A stretch of DNA of 64,000 nucleotides from Aedes albopictus (Eukaryota > Arthropoda > Insecta > Diptera > Culicidae): the NCBI RefSeq assembly GCF_035046485.1, contig NC_085138.1, positions 64,968,580-65,032,579 of the forward strand, read 5' to 3'. Below the pieces are notes generated by a model. That model saw nothing but the letters and a program-made list of their open reading frames with translations. It made no database searches and was not told the origin of the DNA. A program made the position numbers and the translations under genes. Positions 45,829 through 58,289 of the stretch are shown here, piece after piece (the first letter of the stretch is position 1; each line of letters starts with the position of its first letter).

Positions 45829-47705
45829 CCGTCGATGGGGGTGACAATGGGTCTGGGGGGTGAGATTGGGTCAAAACGAAGAAACATAAAATTTGAAATA
45901 GCTCTACAATTATCGCTAATTTATATTGAAAACTTTATATTATTTCAAAGAGGAGATGTTTACACGTCATGATGCAGAATAAGATGTTTTGCAATAAGCG
46001 TTTTTTGCTAAATTTGTGGCTAAACTTATATGATGAAACTACTAGTAAATCACTCTGAAAAAAATTCTCCTTCGTAATGTTTAACACAAGTATCTAATCA
46101 TAAATTTTCCTATAAGTGATTAGCTGTAGGTATTACCTGGTTGATGTAATGAAAAAAGCGGGCTGTCATTGCTCTTTTTATTTAAAAACTCAATATTTCC
46201 GACCCTATGTCTAAATATTAAGAATGGGGGTGAGATTGGGTCAAGCAAGTTATCGAGTGCACATAACCTTAACTAAAAATTCAACTTGTTATCCAGTCCC
46301 CATTTGACGTTAGAGTGGTACCATGTTCACCGTATCTTCATAAAAGCACGCTTTCTTTCAAAAATATGTCGAGAAGTGTCAAACGAGTGTGTTAATACGA
46401 GTAGTGCCTAAAATCATTTATAACAATACACCCATGCGTTTGGACAGCTCCTCTAATCATCAGCTAATCTTTAGTGTACTGCAAAATCGTAAGCTCACAA
46501 AAAAGACTTAACATAATTGTTGCTTGCGCAACGAGAAATAATGTCTTAGATAATAATGTCTTAGAATAATCGCTTTTATGGAATATCTAGATTATCAAAT
46601 TCACGCAAATTAGTTAAATACATTGGGTATAAATACTATTACAAATTACCGTATCAAATCATTACGAATCCAGATATTGATTCGATACGTATAGCTATTG
46701 TGAATTCGATCTAGGTGTATAGAACTGCAAAACAATTCGATTTAGTCTCACATTGTATAGCACATAGGTTATCAAATTTTACCTTAGTAAGTAAATAGAA
46801 TAACAAATTTAGAATTAAGCATAGTAAATAATGAATTCATTAGGTATTTCACTTCAAATAAACAGTTTTGAATATCATCACTTGCATCGTAGTCGAAGAT
46901 AGCACATTTTCGATTCTCCTTTTGTCTCTGCATTCCTTTGTCACTCGCTCACGTCAGCAAGTTTGATCAGTCAACCAAAACGTCAATCTGTCCTGGAACG
47001 TTGAGTGGAAGGTGTGCTCAAAAACGAGGGACGTTCGTGACAATAATATTTGAACGACCCTTTATCTAGAGATGGAGTGATTTGCTTTAGCAATATAGAG
47101 GCCAATGATCATGTACATAAGAGTTTATAACGGAGGGTTTGGTTAAACATTTCTTATGCAGTTTACTAAAACTATCATGTTTTTTTTTACAATCAATCTT
47201 TCAATGCGCCCCTCCCTCATTGCAATCTTCCCTCCTCTCATGGAGGTTGAAACTCTTAATGAGGATGATTATGATGGCTAAAAATGGTGATACTGTATAC
47301 AAACGTTATTTTATCAAATTTCAATCATTTTTCGGTTGTATTAGCCCTTTTAGGTGGATTAATCATCTTTTAAAATTACCTAAGTTTTTATTCGTCATGA
47401 TAACATGATATTTTAAGTAGGTTTACTAGATATGATCAATAAAATTAACTTATATTCTTAGATAGGTGATCTCGAATACTTTGACCCATTCTCACCCCCT
47501 CTAAGGGGTGAGATTGGGTCAATTTTCAATCATTTGTAGTTTAGTAAGCAATTCATATAACGTGAAACTTTCTTGCTGAACTATCATTATCACATAGGAG
47601 AGTATACATACCAAATAAAAAGTTATTCCGACTTTAATTGCATTTGTTATTTAACAAACAGTCTTTGAGTGACCTTTTTTGACCCATTCTCACCCCCAAC
47701 GACGG
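45829..47705. mobile_element. TA-flanked DNA element with GGGGGTGAGATTGGGTCA termini, 1877 bp
   Basis: CCGTCGATGGGGGTGACAAT (45829) is followed by a second GGGGGGTGAGATTGGGTCA. The right end TTTGACCCATTCTCACCCCC, then AACGACGG, is its mirror. TA flanks both (45827-45828, 47706-47707). Internal copies of GGGGGTGAGATTGGGTCAA occur at 46226 and about 47506. No transposase frame is evident despite the length. Confidence 0.85.
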
Positions 47706-47707
47706 TA

Positions 47708-48360
47708 CATTAACTTGTTGCCTTTTTTGAGAATGGGACAGATTATCCATTCCTTCCCCAGTAAACATTTTGGTATGTATAATTTTTGTTATACACTACT
47801 ATATACGAACCTTTTTAATCGTATAAACTGCACAAAACTGCTATATACGTACCAAAGTGGAGGCCATATACATACTTCTGACGACATTTGGCGATTTCAT
47901 ATGATCATCATTACGATGTCCCAAATAATCGATCGAAATAATAAAATACGACTTCGGGTGATATGTAATACGATGCCCGAAATTAGCTATAAAAAAAAGT
48001 TAACACCTAGCCTAGAACACGGCACCTCGAGATTGTGAGTCTAAGCCCATACCATTGTACTAACTGATCTGCCTTGAGAAGAGCGCAAATTTTGGCCAAT
48101 ATAAACTTAAGCTTTCTAAACCACCCATGAAACATGCCTTTGCCAGTCTTCCTACATGAATTCTGATATGAGGATTGGGCTGCATTTTTTTCTAAGTCAT
48201 TGCGATTCCATTTATTACAATGCTGCACTGATATATAGCATACCTAATGATAAGTTGTCAATTTATATACAACTCGTAGCGAGTTGGCTTTGCACTCATT
48301 ACGACATGTTTTGTTTACAACATTAGTCCCGCATCGAGTGTACGTTTCGACGACGTCGTT

Positions 48361-48395
<35 letters not shown>

Positions 48396-48888
48396 GGGAA
48401 AAAATTACTGCTCATGTAGGAATAATTGTGAGACAAATATCTTCATTCGGTAACTATGAACACTCCCAAAGATTGCCCGAATATCATTACTGGTTGACAG
48501 AATGTTCCAGTCCTAAAACATAGTCAGCGGTCAGGCGGTGATGAGCAAGGTAAGTGGGATGCTTTTTTATTTTTGCATCCAAATTCATTAAGTCGTTACG
48601 ATTCCCAACCGAAGCTTACTAACATTATATATGACTTGTAAGCGTAGGCAAACAGTGACGACTTCAATTAGCGCTATTTATGACTTGCTCTATACACAAC
48701 AAACGTACTATAAAACAAATCGCAGCAGCGATTTATATACAATTGGGCTTGACATTTTTATCACAAGATTCAACGGTTTTTACGATTTCGATTTCTGACC
48801 GCGAGATATACGATTTTGAATGCACTTCCCATTACGATGTGTGGTTTACTGGGTCCACTCTTCCGGTAGCTATTCGGTTTCCCAGATC
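47708..48888. other. Unassigned DNA with a (GTC)n microsatellite
   Basis: GTC/CGT run of about 41 bp at 48354-48394. No gene with family support. Confidence 0.4.
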
Positions 48889-48889
48889 T

Positions 48890-49250
48890 TAACCGGTGGG
48901 CAGACAGATTTCCAACTTTTCCGGGCCCATCTCAATCAGTTCTGGTGCGATACCGTCCTTACCAGCCGCTTTGCTGTTTTTGAGCTGGTGGATGGCATCC
49001 TTAACTTCCATCAGCGTGGGAGTTGGTTCGTTTTCGTCCTCTGCTGCACCAATATAGCCATTTCCTCCGCTGCCTTGATCCCCCGTGCCTACATTCTCTT
49101 TGCCATCCAGGTGCTCGTAGAAGTGCTGCTTCCACCTTTCGATCACTTCACGTTTGTCCGTCAGAAGGGTTCCCGTCCTTATCCCTGCAGATTTCGGCTT
49201 GCGGCACGAAGCCTTTGTGCGATGCGTTGAGCTTCTGGTAGAACTGACAA
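48890..49250 (-). mobile_element. RTE-clade fragment (linker/RT entry)
   Basis: The minus frame reads EVIERWKQHFYEHLDGKEN, VKDAIHQLKNSKAAGKDGIA and LIEMGPEKLEICLPTG, matching 2650-2930 of the copy at 2.1 kb. Both ends are truncated; one frameshift near 49180. Confidence 0.85.
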
Positions 49251-49259
49251 GAGTTGCGA

Positions 49260-49374
49260 GTTTAAGGACAGACTTGTTAAGAACCCAAAATGGTCGCCAC
49301 AATGGCCGTCTTTGGCACCTACTCACGATTTCGAGCGCACAAATCTCTTCGAAAACAAAACCTCTGTCCTTAAA
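49260..49374. repeat. Short repeat with TTTAAGGACAGA ends, also present at 56.5 kb
   Basis: TTTAAGGACAGA (49261) and TCTGTCCTTAAA (49362) face each other. The internal 80 bp (CCCAAAATGGTCGCCACAAT, TTTGGCACCTACTCACGATT) recur at 56520-56600. Confidence 0.6.
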
Positions 49375-49437
49375 AAAATGTATGTCCTTTAAAAAATGTA
49401 TGGAAAAACAACCAGATCAGTCGACGCACCAAAATCC

Positions 49438-49890
49438 GATTTTTTTCAACTCGAACGTGAAATCTGTGCCGTATTATGCCAGTGAAACCTGGTGTGTATC
49501 AGTGGAGAACACTCAACGGCTTCAGGTCTTCATCAATAGATGCCTGCAGTATATAATTCGTGCATGGTGGTGGCTTGACAATTGGATCTACAACGTGGAG
49601 TTGCATCGTTGATGTCATCAAAAGCCAATAGCGATAGAAAGTGAAGGTGGGTGGGCCACACTCTACGCAGGGGCGGCAAAGAAATTTGCAAACAAGCGTT
49701 AGATTGGAATCCAACAGGACATCGCAGCAGAGGCAGACCCAGAGGCCCATGGCGGCGCAGCCTCGACAACGAAATAAAGCAAGTCGACAGAAATTTGACA
49801 TGGCAACAGGCCAAGGCGATAGCGATGGAGATCTTTCAATTCGGCCCTCTGCACCACCGTGGGTGCTCGCTCAGGACTGAAAGTAAGTAG
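49438..49890 (+). mobile_element. 3' end of the second-type RTE-like element
   Basis: FFNSNVKSVPYYASETW, CVSVENTQRLQVFINRCLQY and IRAWWWLDNWIYNVELHR, then frame-shifted GWATLYAGA...NKR, AAEADPEAHGGAASTTK and HGNRPRR. It supplies the uninterrupted empty site for the MITE at 24994-26359. 5'-truncated. Confidence 0.85.
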
Positions 49891-51270
49891 TAGTTTGAAG
49901 ATGTTACAAAAATTAATGGATGGAGCAACGTTGGCGATATGCATAAATCAAAATCAGTTACGCATCATTGTCTTAATATGATGACTTTGAACACAGAGCA
50001 GCATTATTTATTTTCAATGATCCAGGTACCACCCTATGCATGTACCCATATAAATTTATCAACTGAAATGTTTGTAAGCATATGAAATAAAATCATCGAA
50101 AACTTCTTAAAACCATTTCATCGGTCGTGAACACTTTGATTTATAGATTGACCAAGACATTCCACGAGCCAATGTTTGACACATCTCATAAATTGGGGCA
50201 TGGCTCAATCGGTTTTCGATTACAGTTGTTTGCTTGCCAGCTACTTGATTATGCTTAAATCTGAAAGCCGATGAAAATTGGAGTAGCAGTCATCTATTCA
50301 TTATTTGCCATTTTACATAATCGGCTAAGCGTCGCTTTATGCAGGTCCTTTGAATCACCCACCAAAACTCGATAAGTAGTCGTGTGTACATACAACATGA
50401 CATGCAAAGAGAGCCTCGCGCCATTCAAGCGCTTATGCAAACACTTCTGGAACAACGCCTAATCATTGAAAATCAGTACGTCGACATCGTGATCGCCGCA
50501 ACCGTGCTGCTGACGACTGCATCTAATAAAATAACAATCAACCCCATAACAGCCGACCGATAAAAAGACGATGTACCTAATAGCGGTGGCCTGATGGAGA
50601 AAGCAAACAAGCCACAAACAACGCGAGCGCGCGCGCAACAATGGTTTTACTTGTTTGTTACACATAGTTGACGCCAAGAAGATGCTCGCGACAACATTTA
50701 TAGCACGATCGAAGATTGCGATCTTGGCTTGCATAATATACCGTCAGAAGCGTGAAATGGCGAGGCGCGATATGCGTGGATCTGGGACTCGCTTCCTGGG
50801 GGTGGAACGTATGCTAGGCTATGTGTTACGTCGGCGCTTGGTTGTGATCTCTTATGCTGGTGACATGTTGGGCGCAAGAATAGTGCATACTTTTATGTAA
50901 GACGCTAATTTGCTAATTAGACATTTGTTGAATAAGAAAAACATGAGGTACCGTCAGTAGGGGTGTCATTGGGCCAAAATTGCATAGTGTTTCCCTTTGT
51001 AGGTCGTTGAATATCGTTTCCTTGCTTCTTTCGTTCTTTGTGGGGCACGCACTAGGTATGTGTGATGGTACGCCACCGCGAAAGGCAACGAAAAATGTGT
51101 TTCACAGCAGAGTGGAAACTGGTAATTCGTTCATTTTTTATTGAATCTTCCAAGTTCTGGGTAAACCTGCAAAAATAAGACAGACTTGAAAGAAAACTTA
51201 TAGGGCATTTCGAGAAATTCACTCAGAGATTTCGAACTGAAACTTCACGAAATTTCCATCTGAAACACCA
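49891..51270. other. Unassigned DNA; one MITE-like end at 50950
   Basis: No gene. TACCGTCAGTAGGGGTGTCA then TTGGGCCAAAA at 50949 resembles the left end of the 45829 element (TACCGTCGATGGGGGTGACA), but no partner end is seen nearby. Confidence 0.4.
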
Positions 51271-51274
51271 ACAT

Positions 51275-51345
51275 TGAGAATCAGTCTTTGACCCAAAATG
51301 GACGTTACGCCAGAAGAAGAAAAAGAAGAAGAAGAAGAAGGGTGA
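51275..51345 (+). mobile_element. SINE 3' tail fragment
   Basis: GTCTTTGACCCAAAATGGAC, GTTACGCCAGAAG, then AAGAAGAAG: the last 40 bp of the Feilai-type body with its tail. Confidence 0.65.
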
Positions 51346-51490
51346 GAAGAAGAAGAAGAAGGAGAAGAATAACCTACGAAGATGAGGGAGAAATTAGGCA
51401 AAAATTCACATCTTTTTACGAATAGTTTTTTTTTCTTTCCACAAGACATCGTTGGGAGGGGGGCGTTGGGAAAAAACCAATTCAATCAGA
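51330..51490. repeat. Direct duplication flanking the CR1-type element, left copy
   Basis: GAAGAATAACCTACGAAGAT, GAATTAGGCAAAAATTC-like, TTTCTTTCCACAAGACAT and GTTGGGAAAAAACCAATTCA occur here, and again at 55030-55205 in the same order. The left copy lacks about 60 bp present in the right one. Confidence 0.8.
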
Positions 51491-51506
51491 AGAAGAAGAA
51501 GAAGGT

Positions 51507-52225
51507 CCTGTGTCTGGGCAGGCGGAAAGGGTCTTCCAGAGTGTATCTTCAGGCAAGTTAATTAACCTTACCTTACAACAGATCGATGAACCCGGGACGC
51601 ACAACAATTTGCACTACGGAAGCCCCGGAGCCTGCCAGCACAGTCCTGACCATCCAGCCAGCGTTCATCAGCCGTCCCGGTCCTGTGTCTGGACTAGGTC
51701 TTCCAGCCTATGCTATCAGGTGAGTAAAGTTCAACAATGAACACAACCAGCTCTGAAGCCATTATTACCCCTAGCGAAATCGCCCAAAATAAGTCGCACC
51801 TTTTCGAATATCGTTTTTCATCATCAACTCCGGGACGCACATCAACTCGCACAATGGGAGACCCGGAACCTCCCATCACAGTCCAGATCATCCAGCCAGC
51901 GGCCTGCAGTCGTCCCGGTCCTGTGTTTGGGTCTGGCGGAAAGGTCTCCCGCCCTGTGTCATCAGGCAAGTATTCGCTGTATATGATCTGACGAGGTTTC
52001 ACCATGCAGCTGCGAAGATATCACACCACGGTCCAGTGCTTTCCAATGTCAACGCCAAAGTTCTCCTCAGCCTCCGGGACGCACAATACTTAGCTCTATG
52101 GAAGCCCCGAAGCCACCCATCACAGTCCAGACCATCCAGCCAGCGACCTGCAGTCGTCCCGGTCCTGTGTTTGGGTCGGGTGGAGGGGTCATCCAATCGA
52201 CGTTTCTAGGCAAGTACGATCAAGC
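51507..52225 (+). repeat. Tandem 5' monomers of a CR1/Jockey-type element, about 240 bp each
   Basis: CGGGACGC begins units at 51593, 51831 and 52075 (periods 238 and 244), with a partial unit before. Each unit carries CACAGTCC(A/T)GA(C/T)CATCCAGCC, then CGTCCCGGTCCTGTGTYTGG, then a splice-donor-like AGGTGAGTAAAG or AGGCAAGTA. The last unit runs into the ORF2 frame. Confidence 0.85.
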
Positions 52226-54945
52226 CAATAGCATTATTCGCACTGATGATATTACTTCCGGCAGCCGTGATGAACACGTTGGTGAAAATGGAGACATTCA
52301 CGAATCTTCGGTGGTATTCAACGGTCGTCAACTGCTCATCTACTACCGGAACGTTAGAGGATTACGAACTAAAATCGATGACTTCGTGTTAACCGTATCA
52401 GAATCTCACTACGACGTTGTTTTGACCGAGACTTGGCTCGATGAACGTATATTCTCAGCCCAACTGTTTGGCGACTCATTCACCGTTTTCCGAAACGATC
52501 GAAATAGGACTAACAGTGAAAAGTTACGAGGCGGTGGCGTTCTTATCGCGGTCTCCACACGTTGGTCTTGCTGCTTAGATGCTTCCATTGGCAATACACT
52601 TGAGCATCTGTGGGTTAGGATCAAAATCGCTTCTATTTGTTTTCACCTTGGCGTTTTGTATCTACCACCAGACCGGAAATTCAACCTCTTGGACATCAAT
52701 AACCACATTAGCTCGTTAGAGGCGGTTATTTCCAACATGACACTCTCGGACTAAATTCTGCAATTCGGGGACTACAACCAATCCGGTCTTACTTGGTCAA
52801 CTTCTGATGATGGATTGCCTTCAGTAGATGCTTGCTATAAACTCGAACATGTCTGCAGCCCGCTCTTCCTTGCTGGATGGATTCTGTCTTCATGGCTTAA
52901 CCCAGATCGACCATGTGGCTAATTGTTATGGTGGACTACTCGACCTTGTGCTTGCAAACGAGCATCGTAATTGTACTGTTTCGGAAGCGATCGAACCATT
53001 AACTACCCTCGACCAAGCTCACCCAGCATTGCAAGTCTCTGTGAAGTTGAGTCAAGCTGTTCGGTTCTAAGACATTGCAGATCTTTCAGGGTTGGATTTT
53101 CGACGTGCTGACTACGTAGCACTAAGCGCAGCAATTCAAGCAATTGACTAGAGTTTCATTGAAACATCAGATTGCATCTACAGTGCAGTAGAATTCTTCA
53201 ACGAAGTAGAAAATCGTGCTATCATCGACTGCGTACCGCCTCGTCTGCCTATTCGTAAACCGGCTTGGTCCAACAGACGTCTTCGCACTCTTAAAAGATT
53301 AAGATCAAAAGCTTTACGAAGATATTGCGCATCAAGATGTACACTGCTGAAACAACAGTTTAACAGAGCTAGTCAGCGATACCGATTGTACAATCGTTTT
53401 CTCTACAAACGATATGTGATTCGCACACAGGAAGATCTACGTCGTAACTCCAAGCGTTTCTGGTCATTTGTGGATTCAAAAAGAAAACAAAATGGACTTC
53501 CCGTTGAAATGTTTTAGGCAACAAAACCACGAGAACCTCTTTTGAAAAATGCAACCTCTTTGCTACCATTTTAAGCAAGTTTTTACCGACGAATCAGCAT
53601 CATCTCAGGGCATCTCTGATGCTCTTCAGGACACATCATTAGACGTAATCGATTTCAACACTTTTAGCATAACATCCCGTCACGTCGAATCTGCCATTGG
53701 AAAATTGAAAACTTCCTACTCAGCGCATTCCGTCAAACCTGATTGTAAAATGTGCTGAAGCTTTCATCCACCCTCTGACTGTTCTCTTCAATGCATCTTT
53801 GCAGCAGAGCAAATTTCCCACTGCTTGGAAAGATTCCGTAATGTTTCCGGTTCTCAAAAAAGGAGACAAATCAAACGTCAAAAATTATCGCGGTATTACA
53901 TCGCTTTGCGCTTGCTCTAAGGTCTTTGAAATAATCATCAATGATTCACTTTTTGCTAGCTGCCAGAACTATATATCCCTGGATCATCATGGATTTTTCC
54001 CTAAGCGCTGCGTATCGACAAATTTATTAGACTTTGTTACAACTTGTCTCCGTAACATGGATGCAGTATACACCGATCTCAAAGCTGCCTTTGACAGGGT
54101 AGATCACGGCATTCTACTAGCTAGACTGAAAAAAATTGGTATGTCATCGCCCTTCGTCTGCTGGTTTAGCTCATATCTCACTGTGTATTGAAATTGGATC
54201 CGCTCGATCTGCAGTTTTCACCAATTTATCCGGAGTTCCACAAGGGAGTAATCTTGGGCCATTGCTCTTCATCATTTTTATAAATGAAGTTGAAATGCTG
54301 CTTCCACCTGGATTTCGCTTGTTTTATGCAGACGATGTAAAGATCTACATGGTGATCAGAGGCCTCGAGGATTTCTCGAATCTACAGAAACTGATCGATA
54401 AGTTCAAAGGATGGTGCTCTAGGAATTATCTCACTCTTAGTATGTATTAGTAAATGTAACGTTATTTCGTACAGTCGTAAGGCTAAGCCCTTATTGTTTC
54501 CTTACACTATTGCCGGCCTTCAATTAGAACGTGTTTACCAAGTTAAAGATTTGGGTGTTTGGACTGCGCACTCACTTTTCGCGGACATTATACCGATATT
54601 ATTTCTATGGCTAATAGACAACTTGGATTCATTTTTAAAATTTCAAATGAATTCCGTGATCCATTGTGCTTACGAGCATTGTATTGTTCGCTGGTAAGAT
54701 CTGTTTTGGAGTCGGCTCTGATTGTTTGGTGCCCTTATCATGCAAATTGAATCACCCGAATTGAGTCGATTCAAAAAAAGTTTGTTAGATACGCACTTCG
54801 GAATCTCCCCTGGAATAATACTTTAAATCTTCCTCCGTACGATAGTCGATGTCGTTTGCTTGGACTGGATACTCTTGAACGTAGACGTTTTGAAATATTT
54901 GACTTTAACTTGGCTTTATAATAATAGTCATTAAGGTTTTTAAAG
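52150..54945 (+). mobile_element. CR1/Jockey-type non-LTR retrotransposon ORF2, heavily mutated
   Basis: Endonuclease: LLIYYRNVRGLRTKIDDFVL, VVLTETWLDERIFSAQLFG and RGGGVLIAVSTRW (52335-52570), stopping at TAA 52752. After frame changes: LLDLVLANEHRNCTVSEAIE (52940). RT: FPTAWKDSVMFPVLKKGDKS (53815), motif A VYTDLKAAFDRVDHGILLA (54067), motif B SGVPQGSNLGPLLFIIFINE (54230), motif C FYADDVKIYM (54325). C-terminal KFVRYALRNLPWN and RCRLLGLDTLERRRF end near 54905. At least seven stops/frameshifts. The catalytic boxes are intact but unconnected. ORF1 is absent. Confidence 0.88.
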
Positions 54946-54946
54946 A

Positions 54947-55029
54947 TGAAGAAGAAGAAGAAGAAGAAGAAAAAGAAGAAGAAGAAGAAGAAGAAGAAGA
55001 AGAAGAAGAAGAAGAAGAAGAAAAGGAAG
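54947..55029. repeat. (GAA)n microsatellite at the element's 3' end
   Basis: About 83 bp of GAA with a few interruptions, joining the CR1-type 3' end to the right copy of the flanking duplication. Confidence 0.95.
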
Positions 55030-55205
55030 ACGAAGAATAACATACGAAGAAGAGGGAGGAATTAGGCAAAAATTCTCATTTTTTACGATTTTTTTTTCTT
55101 TCCACAAGACATATCGATGGCTCCTTTCCAAATGTCGACTTTACCAAAACCAGCCAATCTATGATTGTGGAAAAAGAGTTGGGAAAAAAACCAATTCAGT
55201 CATGA
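55030..55205. repeat. Direct duplication flanking the CR1-type element, right copy
   Basis: Partner of 51330-51490; the longer copy, with AGACATATCGATGGCTCC and onward to GTTGGGAAAAAAACCAATTC. Confidence 0.8.
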
Positions 55206-57019
55206 TGGCCATAATGAAATTGACAAAATACCTATGTACCTGCTACGATGAAATCTATCTGAACCTGCAAGGGCTCCACAATTGAATGCCATGGTATCTC
55301 CCCTGTACAAAAGCATGTTTTGCGTTCAAACCACAACAATCGTCTGGTTGAGTTTTTTTCCCCTCTCTGATTGAATTGTTTTGCTTTTTGCCATCCGTGA
55401 TGGAATCCCATGCTATGATGGGAAGTTGCGGTTTAAGATAGGTACCAAGGTATCTAACCTACTGTTCTTTTTCTCTTCATTCAACGATGATGACGGCAAA
55501 GTCGACTCGGGAGTGACTCAACCTGAACGTAGAAAGGTTACCGCGCACGAAGAGCTCATCCGTATCGCGGCGAGCGGAAATGCTAATTTGATTTAGGTTT
55601 TGTGTTTTTTTGACGAACGAAAAAACATGATCGTTTGTTATTGATCGGAAAATTATACATTTCTGTGTGAAGGCTACATCAGAGCAGTGTGTTCCACAAC
55701 CTAAACTCAATGCAGCATCATATGACTAACTTTTGAATCAATAGTACGCCGCTGCAAAGTTACTAATTTTAGCCTCATCGCACAATTGATTTGGCCTTAG
55801 CATGAGTTTGATGATGAGAAATAAGTCCAAATGAACGTAAGACCGTCCATTTGGGAACATTTCCTTTGTCCGTCCGTTTCGAGATCGAAAGTGATTCCGG
55901 CGGTATGAAATAATGCCGCGGTGCGGAAAACCAAGAGTTAATTGCCCCAGCCGAATATGTGTTTAGCTGGCAGGTTCGTGCAACCCCCTCATGAGAAGAG
56001 ATGCAAATTTTAGTGCATGTTAGTGAATCAGAGCTCTCGTGCTGAATATTGCGTCCGAAGTGCAGTTGTTTACCAGCGCGTTGCCAGTGGAAATTGTTTT
56101 AATGTTGGGTAGCCCTCATTCAACACGCACAGATGAAATCGGCGGTAACTCTACCCTTTTTCGTCATTTTGGCTAGATTCGCGTGACAAGATCTTTCTAC
56201 ATTATGTGTTTCGCTGAGAATGTTAGTAGAACCTATTAGCGTAAATTTGAATTGTTTGGGTCGTTTTTCTAGAGGATATTTTTTATATTGGATGAAAACA
56301 AATAAAATAATAAATTATTAATAATTTTTACAAAACAGTGTTTGTATTATCGTTTTGTACAATTAACGTTTCTAGAGAAAATATTGATATCCACTATTAT
56401 GAAGACTTGTATGAACCAGAGAATTTGTTATAACAAATTATTTGTTATAATAAATACTCTGGTATGAACGATGTAAAAAAAACAAAACATTTTGATCCCT
56501 TAAGGAATACTTGTTAGAATCCCAAAATGGCCGCCACAATGGCCGACTTTGGCACCTACTCACGATTTTGAGGGCACAAATCGCTTCGTAAATAAAACCA
56601 GGACACCTGAGCTTCTCATTTTAAGCTTATTACAAGTGACCAAGAACAGAATAATAAAATGCACTGTTGTTTGAAGCTTGCTTCTTGACATTTGTGCGTC
56701 TGAAATTCTGATGCACTGTTGAAGCGGGATTTCAAGACGTTTGTCCTTAACATTGCTTAAAGTCTGCTTCGAGCCTGTTAATAAACTGTGTAGACTTGAA
56801 GAGAGAGAGGGGGGACCTGGTCGAAGTCTACGGTCCATACAAATATCGAAAATTTGGTATAAACAAAAGTCTACGAGGGGGAGGTGGGTCTGTGATGGCC
56901 AAAATGAGTCTGCGTAGTTTATGGGTAGCGCCTCCAATATATTTGTACTATTTATATTAAGAAACTGATACTGCTTTTTTAACCCGTTAACGCCCAAAGT
57001 ATCTCACAATGGTGTCAGC
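55206..57019. other. Unassigned DNA; second copy of the 49.3-kb repeat at 56500-56605
   Basis: CTTGTTAGAATCCCAAAATG and TTTGGCACCTACTCACGATT at 56509-56570 match 49272-49340. Otherwise no gene. Confidence 0.45.
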
Positions 57020-57089
57020 CATTCGGCCGAAGGTCATTAGGACGAATGGTCAATAGGCCGAATGGTCATTGGGTCTTATTTTTGCCGTA

Positions 57090-57275
57090 ATGTCCCCACT
57101 GAGGCAAAAGCTCTTCCACAGTTATTAACTGAGATCTTTCACAGCCAATGACCATGTTGCATATGTGTATATCGTGTGGCAAGAACTATAACCAAGGAAG
57201 TCAATGAAATTTCCCTTACGAAAAGTTCCTGGACGGACCGGTAATTGAACCCGTCACTTCTCAACATAATTTTTT
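57090..57275 (-). mobile_element. Diverged Feilai-type SINE, minus strand
   Basis: GTAATGTCCCCACTGAGGCA, CTTCCACAGTTATTAACTGA, CAGCCAATGACCATG, ATATCGTGTGGCA and CTTACGAAAAGTTCCTGGAC are the complement of the SINE body; GGGTTCAATTACC is its B box. Confidence 0.8.
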
Positions 57276-58289
57276 GCTTCTTCCCATGTTCAAGGGTCGT
57301 TCTTTCTAGTATCATTACCAAAATAGTTTGGGCGCTGAAACTGCTGATATTCAAATAATTCATTTTTCCATCTTTTGAACATAGGCTATTCTTTCTAGTT
57401 TCATTGTTAAAATAGTTTTTGGCACAAATTTCGATTTTCTCTTATGTCACCCCCCTCGGAAATTTTTTGTCGGAATTCACAATTCACGGACATTTTGAGA
57501 GGGGATACAAGTAAATTATTTAGGATATTTAAAAAATTTGAAATGAAATTATAGTCGTCGAGAAAATAGCTTAATAAATCCGATAAGTTTGTCGATTTTG
57601 CCTAATTGTTTGGGATTTTTTTCGATTAAATACATTTATTATTTATCATCCCCCCCTTGACGAGCCAACGAGCAAAGTGACAAAAGAAGTAAATGAGATT
57701 TGTTCCGGCTTGATTGTCGAAAAAGATAGAAATAACATCCATTTCCAGTTTAATAACTGATACACTAAGGTCTTTTTTACACGGGTAGTTTTTCTGCTTT
57801 AACTCGGTCAATTTTGAACCTACCTATCTGATTTTCCGTGCACAGGTAGTACAGTCATACCTCGATATAACGTAACCTCGATATAAAGTAACCTCGATAT
57901 AACGTAACTCGATATAACGTAACTTTTACCTCGATATAAAGTAACTTTTTTTTGGATCCAACTTTTCACTATTTAAATAATTAGAATGATTTACAAAAGT
58001 TTCTATATGATATTACACCCCTCCTGGAACTAAGCCTGCTATCCAGTTATGGGTTATGTGACAAATTTCAAAGTTTTATAAGAATTTTCGGTGTTACTGT
58101 TGATAAGAAATGTTATATAGCTTTTTACGGAACAAACATTGCATCTTCTACTCATTATTGACATTACATCCCTACTGGAACATAGCCTTTAAACTCCAAA
58201 CGAGATGACAGTAGACAGCATTGGTAGTGAACTCGATTTCGTGTGATACTGGGTGTAAGAACGCCAGTAACGGTCCGCTTTGTCTTAGA

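Noticed and set aside
45829..47705. Autonomous transposon
   Set aside because: Long enough to have carried a transposase, but no frame with DDE-type or DNA-binding motifs was seen.
48284..48523. Poly-serine ORF
   Set aside because: Product of the GTC microsatellite; no further support.
54771..55043. Poly-phenylalanine ORF
   Set aside because: Reverse reading of the (GAA)n tract.
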